NCBI GenBank assembly: GCA_948144175.1
Contig: CANXME010000812.1
Coordinates: forward strand, 248,001 to 312,000
Source: Closterium sp. NIES-65
Lineage: Eukaryota; Streptophyta; Zygnematophyceae; Desmidiales; Closteriaceae
Length of the DNA: 64,000 nucleotides
Direction: 5' to 3'
Shown: piece after piece, positions 59,311-64,000 of the stretch
Layout: each line of letters opens with the position of its first letter
Numbering within the stretch: position 1 is the stretch's first letter
Program-made: the position numbers and the translations under genes
Notes under the pieces: generated by a model
Seen by the model: only the letters and a program-made list of their open reading frames with translations
The model's database searches: none
Told to the model about the DNA's origin: nothing

Positions 59311-62174
59311 GGGGGGGGGAGCGGGGCAGTGCGGTAGGGGAAGAGGCGGTAGTAGGGGACGGACTCGTCAAAATTGACGTCCTGAGAGGGCAAGACTCGG
59401 CGCGAGGTGGCGTGGTAAAACTGCCAACAAGACGCGTCCGGGACAAAGCCGAGGAAGACGCAGGGAACAGCACGGGAGGAGAGCTTGTCCGCAGACGTAT
59501 CGCGGACAAAAGCTCGAGATCCCCAGACCCGGAAACGCGACGCATCGCCAACCTTCCCCGTCCACAGCAGCATGGGCGAGGTCTCCGGCAAGGAGACACG
59601 GGGCCAGAGGTTGAGCTTATGCGCAGCGTACCGTACCGCAAACGGCCACAGAAAGTGGGGGGCAGCCGCATGGATCAAGGAGGTACGGGCGACCTCCATG
59701 ACCAGGCCAATGTTGCACTCCGCAACCCAATTCTGCTGTGGAGAGGCCGGAAGCGTGAACGACTGCTCAATGCCGTGCTCAGCACAGTAGGCTGCCAAGA
59801 GGTCGGAGGAGAACTCACCACCTCTGTCAGAGTGCAAGCGCAGGACAGGAAAGTCCGAGTGAAAACGCTCGCTGAGCTGGAGACGGACTCTACAGATCCA
59901 AGGGATCAAGACATCAGGGACCTCACCCTTGGTGCGCAAGGGGAAAACCGTGGTGTAGCGCGAGTAGTCGTCAACAACTATCAGGAAGTACCTCTCCTGA
60001 CCCTGACCACTGACGCGGGCTAGGCCCCACACGTCCATGTGGAGCGTCTGCAAGGGAGCAGTCGTCGGGGGAAACGAGGAGGAGTGAGGAGCAGCGCGCT
60101 GCCGTCCCTCGACACAGGGGAGACAGGTAGGAGCAGGTGAGGTTGGGAGGGGAGGAAGGACCCTGGGCAGGCCAGAGACAAGGTACCGAGAGTGCATGGC
60201 ACGGAGCCGCTGCACAGACGGGTGGCCAAGGCGGTGGTGCCAGAGGACAGTCTCGTGTGCCAGAGAGCGACACGAGCAGGGGGCGGACAGCTGACCTGAC
60301 GCGGACGCAGACGCAGACGCAGCAACCTGAGGGGACTCAGTAGTCAGTGTGTGCAGGTCCGACCCCGGCTGCCGAGTGAAGGTAGCCAAGTGACGGCCCG
60401 TACGAGCACACATACAGTGTGTTACGCGCTCGTAGGCAGGGGTGAACTGGTGAACACCCCCGTCCTGGAGCGCACATCCTGCCACCAAGTTTGTAGAGAA
60501 CGAGGGGATGTGGAGACCTGACAGTGTGCCCGACGGGACCGCAGGACAGGGAAGGACAGTGGAAGAGGTCGCAATGACCGGACCCCCAGAGGGGTCAGCA
60601 AGGGAGACAGCAACTGGCCGAGCAAGGGGCTCAAGGGCAGTGCGGTCACGAAAGAAACAGCGAGAAGCACCTGAGTCGAGTGTGAAGGTGTGCAGTGCTG
60701 TAGTCGACGCAGTACCAAGGGGGGGAGACACACGAGCACCTAGAGCAGCAGCCTCACCAGCACCTGGGGTAGCCGACACGCGAGTACCTGGAGCGGCAGA
60801 CGCACTGGCCCTAATGCCCGGGTCGGGCGGCACACACAAGTACTCAGCACCCTCTCCACTAGTAGACATCACATACATGGCAGATAGAATAGCATCAAAG
60901 TCTAGAGCATAGATATCAATCCCCTTCTTCAGGAGATCAATCCAGCGGGGCAGCTCAGTGGCCTGAGGGAACTGAACATGCCAAGCATCGTCGAGACGAT
61001 CGAAGCAGCGCTGTGTGGCGTGCGGTCGTCCACACTGCTGACCAGTGCGGTCACCAGTGCGAATGACGTACGTGCAGCTAAGACCACCCCCACCCCCGTG
61101 CTGAGAGTACCACTCACGGACCTCCTGGGGCGAAGGAGTGTGCTGCTGGCCCTGGCCACCTCCAGCGCTTCCACGGCCACCACCACCGCTGCCACCTCCT
61201 CGACCACCCCAACCCCTTCCGCCGCCTCGTCCACCGCCACCCCAACCACCGCCTCCGCCCCTGCCACCTCCCCCGCCGCTGCCGCCACCACCCCCACCGC
61301 TACCACTCGCCCCTCCAGCCGAGCCACCACCCGCACCGCCTCCACCGCCCCCACCGCCGCCTCCCCCGCCGTCACCGCCACCACCCTTGCCCCCTTTGCC
61401 CTTGCCGTTGCGGCGCCCGCTAGAGGCAGATGCAACGCCGACCTTCTCACCACCAAGAAGGTCGACAGCAGCAGTAGAGGCGACAGAGGGAAGAAGGGGG
61501 GAAGGAGACCACCCCTCAAAGAACGGGGTACGAGGGTCCCCACGAGAGGCACCTACAGCGACTATGCTAGTCTCGGCTGCAAGTAGCTCCTTCTCGAGGA
61601 GGGCAATGGTGAGCTTAGTGGGGAAGCGAGCTAGGAAGTGGTCCCTGACAGCACGCAATGTGCCAGGGAGGCGGGTGACTAGGTGGTAGAGAGTGAGCCA
61701 GAGTGGAGGGGGGTGCGTGGCAAGGAACTCAGCAGGCATGGCGGCACGGAAGCGGGCCTCACTAGTACGGAGGTGTGTGATGAGGTCAGCGACTGTGTCA
61801 AAAGAGGCCAGGTCGGGAAACCGGTAGGGGAGGGAGAGACGGCCTAGTGCGGCAGTGGCAGGTGAGGAGTAGCGAGCAACTACAGCTGTGTACAGTGCCT
61901 GTGCAGTCTTGTGCTGGCCAAAGTGCTCGCGTTCGTCTATCGGCAGGGAGTTGTGAATAGCGAAGCGAGCGTGGGCATCACGAGTCTGCCACTGTGAGCA
62001 AGCAGTGCTGTCAGCAGTAGCAGCAGGGGCAGGGGTATGGCCTAGGGCGTGATTGTACAGTGAGATGTCATCCTTGGCTGTGAGCTGTAGGTAGAGGTGC
62101 AGGTCATCAAGCCAGGTGTCAAACTTCACAGGGCGGCCCTCAGCATCGAACACGAGAACCTGTGGGCTAGCCAT
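59217..62174 (-). CDS. gag-pol: E11 gag-protease-integrase
   Basis: Open for 985 codons from an ATG at 62174 (MASPQVLVFDAEGRPVKF). Gag core to ~250; glycine run ~265-345; REWYSQHGG; zinc-finger-like C-TYVIRTGDRTGQQ-C-GRP-H-ATQR-C; protease LDSGASRCFF at ~498; pre-integrase LWHHRLGHPS at ~645; integrase Asp in MDVWG (~711), Asp in LHSDRGGEF (~781) and Glu in QQNWVAECNIG, 35 residues apart. A change of frame in the G run near 59310 makes the last ~30 residues artificial; the linker continues in the neighbouring frame. The homopolymer could also be a sequencing error. Confidence 0.92.
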   Translation of the reverse strand: MASPQVLVFDAEGRPVKFDTWLDDLHLYLQLTAKDDISLYNHALGHTPAPAATADSTACSQWQTRDAHARFAIHNSLPIDEREHFGQHKTAQALYTAVVARYSSPATAALGRLSLPYRFPDLASFDTVADLITHLRTSEARFRAAMPAEFLATHPPPLWLTLYHLVTRLPGTLRAVRDHFLARFPTKLTIALLEKELLAAETSIVAVGASRGDPRTPFFEGWSPSPLLPSVASTAAVDLLGGEKVGVASASSGRRNGKGKGGKGGGGDGGGGGGGGGGGGAGGGSAGGASGSGGGGGGSGGGGGRGGGGGWGGGGRGGGRGWGGRGGGSGGGGRGSAGGGQGQQHTPSPQEVREWYSQHGGGGGLSCTYVIRTGDRTGQQCGRPHATQRCFDRLDDAWHVQFPQATELPRWIDLLKKGIDIYALDFDAILSAMYVMSTSGEGAEYLCVPPDPGIRASASAAPGTRVSATPGAGEAAALGARVSPPLGTASTTALHTFTLDSGASRCFFRDRTALEPLARPVAVSLADPSGGPVIATSSTVLPCPAVPSGTLSGLHIPSFSTNLVAGCALQDGGVHQFTPAYERVTHCMCARTGRHLATFTRQPGSDLHTLTTESPQVAASASASASGQLSAPCSCRSLAHETVLWHHRLGHPSVQRLRAMHSRYLVSGLPRVLPPLPTSPAPTCLPCVEGRQRAAPHSSSFPPTTAPLQTLHMDVWGLARVSGQGQERYFLIVVDDYSRYTTVFPLRTKGEVPDVLIPWICRVRLQLSERFHSDFPVLRLHSDRGGEFSSDLLAAYCAEHGIEQSFTLPASPQQNWVAECNIGLVMEVARTSLIHAAAPHFLWPFAVRYAAHKLNLWPRVSLPETSPMLLWTGKVGDASRFRVWGSRAFVRDTSADKLSSRAVPCVFLGFVPDASCWQFYHATSRRVLPSQDVNFDESVPYYRLFPYRTAPLPPPASLPRARCCCCRPPPPSGCRPLGCVSGRPG

Positions 62175-62219
62175 AGGAACAGCAGAAATAGCAGCAGTAG
62201 CAGTAGGAGAAGCAGTTAG

Positions 62220-63000
62220 GACGGATCAGTTAGGGCAGGGCGGCGCGGCTCGGTTCGGGTCGAGTCGTGCGGTTCAGCTGGGTCGCGCGGCTCGGCTCGG
62301 GGCGCGCGGCTCGGGTCGCGCGGCTCGGTTCGGTCGCGGGCTGCGGCGGGAACGGGCCGCTCGGGGCCTCTAGGGACGGTGGGCACGGGGCCGGTTGGGG
62401 CCTCTAGGGACGGCGGGCGCGGGGTCGGCGGGGCTGTTTGGGGCCCTAGAGAGGCGAGCGGGGGGGCGATTGGGGCCTGAACGGTTTGCGTGGGGACGAC
62501 GGGGCCTGAACGGGGCTAGCGCGGGGCCGACGGGGCCTGAACGGGGCCGACGGGGCCTGAACGGGGCCTCTGAGGACAGCGGGCGTGGGGCCGACGGGGC
62601 CTGAACGGGGCTAGCGCGGGGCCGACGGGGCCTGAACGGGGCGGGCGTGGGGCCGACGGGGCCTGAACGGGGCTAGCGCGGGGCCGACGGGGCCTGAAGG
62701 GGGCTAGCGCGGGGCCGACGGGGCCTTAACAGGGCTAGCGCGGGGCCGACGGGGCCTGAACGGGGCCGACGGGGCCTGAACGGGGCCGGACAGCGGGCGT
62801 GGGGCCGACGGGGCCTGAACGGGGCTAGCGCGGGGCCGACGGGGCCTGAACGGGGCTAGCGCGGGGCCGACGGGGCCTGAACGGGGCTAGCGCGGGGCCG
62901 ACGGGGCCTGAACGAGGCTAGCGCGGGGCCGACAGGGCCTGAACGGGGCTAGCGCGGGGCCTACGGGGCCTGAACGGGGCCTCTAGGGGCCGGCTAGGTA
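62220..63000 (-). repeat. E11 leader minisatellite
   Basis: About 31-bp units (core GGGGCTAGCGCGGGGCCGAC followed by GGGGCCTGAAC on the + strand) dominate 62490-62990; the part toward gag is GGCGCGGCTCGG-like. It lies between primer site and gag. No gene seen. Confidence 0.82.
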
Positions 63001-63122
63001 GGTAAGCGCGGGGCCGTCAAGGGGGGCCTCCAGGGGCGTGACAAAGCCGAGGCGCCCTAGGGCGCAAGTAGGTAGGTAGGTAGGTAGTGGTGGGCCCTTA
63101 AAAAAATCGGTCCTAGGAAGGA
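63001..63122 (-). other. E11 leader, primer-proximal part
   Basis: Contains a GTAGGTAGGTAGGTAGGTAG tract (63068-63087) and the GGGCCCTTAAAAAAATCGG segment also seen near the primer sites of other elements (for example 5360 and 15300). Non-coding. Confidence 0.5.
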
Positions 63123-63136
63123 CCTGCTCTATACCA
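63123..63136 (-). other. E11 primer binding site
   Basis: On the minus strand TGGTATAGAGCAGG follows the 5' LTR. It is a third variant of the plant-type site. Confidence 0.78.
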
Positions 63137-63270
63137 TGTTCGAATAACTGAACTGGAATGAATGAACTAACAGTGAAATGAGTACAAGTACCTAACCCTA
63201 GAATTGTGTACCCCTTATAGGCTAACCCACTGTAGCCTACACAACCACAACAAATATATAATGTTTGACA
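63137..63270 (-). repeat. E11 5' LTR (134 bp)
   Basis: On the minus strand TGTCAAACATTATATATT to GTTATTCGAACA. Seven substitutions separate it from the 3' LTR. Confidence 0.93.
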
Positions 63271-64000
63271 CGAGGTGGGGTGGTAAAACTGCCAACCAGG
63301 TGCGTCAAGGGGGAAGCCAAGGAAGACGCAGGGAATAGCACAGGAGGACAGCTTGGCCGCGGAAGAATCGCGGACAAAAGCTCGAGATCCCCAGAAACGG
63401 AATGCAGACGCATCGCCAACCTTCCCCGTCCACCGCAGAGCAGGCATGGAGACACGGGGCTGGAGGTTGAGCTGATGCGCAGCGTACTGAACCGCGAACG
63501 GCCACAGAAAATGTGGAGCAGCTGCATGGATCATGGATGTACGAGCGACGTCCATAACCATGCCAATGCGGCGCTCAGCAATCCCATTTTGCCGTGGGGA
63601 GGCCGGAAGCGTGAACGTCTGGCGGATGCCCTCCGCAGGACAGAAGATCGGAGGAAAACTCTGCACCTCTGTCGGAGTGCAGACGCATCACATGAAGGTC
63701 CGAGTCGAAACTCTCGCGAAGCTGGCGACAGGCAGTGCGGATCCAGGTGACCAGTACCTCAGTGACCTCACCCTTGCGGCGCAAGGGGAAGAGTGTGGTG
63801 TAACGCGAGTAGTCATCAACGACCAGCAGATAGTAACGCTCGTGATCCTGTCCATGGACGCGGGCTAGGCCCCACTCGTCCATGTGGAGAGTCTGTAAGG
63901 GAGCCTCTATCGGAGGGAACTCGGAGGAGTGAGGGGCGGCGCGCTTCCGTCCCTTGACGCAAGGAACACAGGTAGGGGCAGCCCCCGGGGGGAGGGGAGG
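63271..64000 (-). pseudogene. pol: E10 integrase, continuing beyond the window
   Basis: On the minus strand: MDEWGLARVHGQDHERYY (first Asp, near 63880), LHSDRGAEFSSDL (second Asp), then after a shift near 63640 RQNGIAERRIGMVMDVARTS (Glu) and WQFYHPTS, where E11 interrupts. The rest of the integrase resumes left of E11 at 55697. The 5' half of E10 lies outside the window. Confidence 0.88.

Larger units (their letters stand above)
55698..63270 (-). mobile_element. E11: complete Ty1/copia element with target duplication
   Basis: The only complete LTR element in the window: 134-bp LTRs at both ends (7 differences), primer site, leader, gag, protease, integrase, linker, RT, RNase H and polypurine tract. 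CGAGG flanks it on both sides (55693-55697 and 63271-63275). It sits inside the integrase gene of E10, so it is younger than E10. Confidence 0.95.

Overview
The window is eukaryotic repeat DNA, with no recognisable host gene and no rRNA, tRNA gene or CRISPR array. Almost all of it is retrotransposons nested in or truncated against each other. The plant-type primer binding sites (TGGTATCAGAGC and variants), the Ty1/copia abundance, the high GC content and the premature stops at CG and CHG sites suggest a green-lineage nucleus. A streptophyte alga is my guess, at low confidence.

Layout. 1-32478 is a pile of one large copia group with very short LTRs (125-134 bp), GC-rich leader minisatellites and gag proteins with long glycine runs: E1 (+, 1-3053), E2 (+, 3054-4843), E3 (+, 5196-12340), E4 (-, 12356-15470), E5 (+, 15575-20521), E6 (+, 20522-27515), E7 (-, 27516-32478). 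From 32479 to 48674 runs a different copia element, E8, with a 421-bp 3' LTR. E8 is split at a (CT)n tract by a tandem cluster of non-LTR retrotransposons (NL1, NL3, NL2; 34722-45672) and carries a 375-bp TRIM at 47568-47942. A Ty3/gypsy remnant, E9, follows (48675-51905). It is cut by copia E10 (-, 51906-55697 and 63271-64000). E10 contains a second TRIM (52956-53292) and is itself interrupted by the one complete LTR element, E11 (-, 55698-63270, target duplication CGAGG).

Coding logic. The large copia elements are read as gag (capsid-like part, glycine run, zinc finger), protease, integrase, a proline/glycine-rich linker, reverse transcriptase and RNase H. Almost all copies carry stops or frameshifts; E4 gag-protease, the 3' pol halves of E1, E6 and E11, and the 5' ORF of E11 are the best preserved.

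Most notable. NL1 and NL2 are two diverged copies of a roughly 5.1-5.2-kb non-LTR element. One ORF encodes an RT with a restriction-like endonuclease (minus strand). A second ORF, for a basic proline/alanine-rich protein, lies head-to-head on the opposite strand. Substitutions between the copies fall mainly at third codon positions of this second ORF, so it looks genuinely coding and the element appears ambisense. All copies are joined to (GA)n/(CT)n tracts, so the family seems to target that microsatellite. The TRIM family is a second candidate for novelty: its LTR end plus primer site look like a tRNA-type pol III promoter with a covarying hairpin. A third is a cluster of GW/WG dipeptides in E8.
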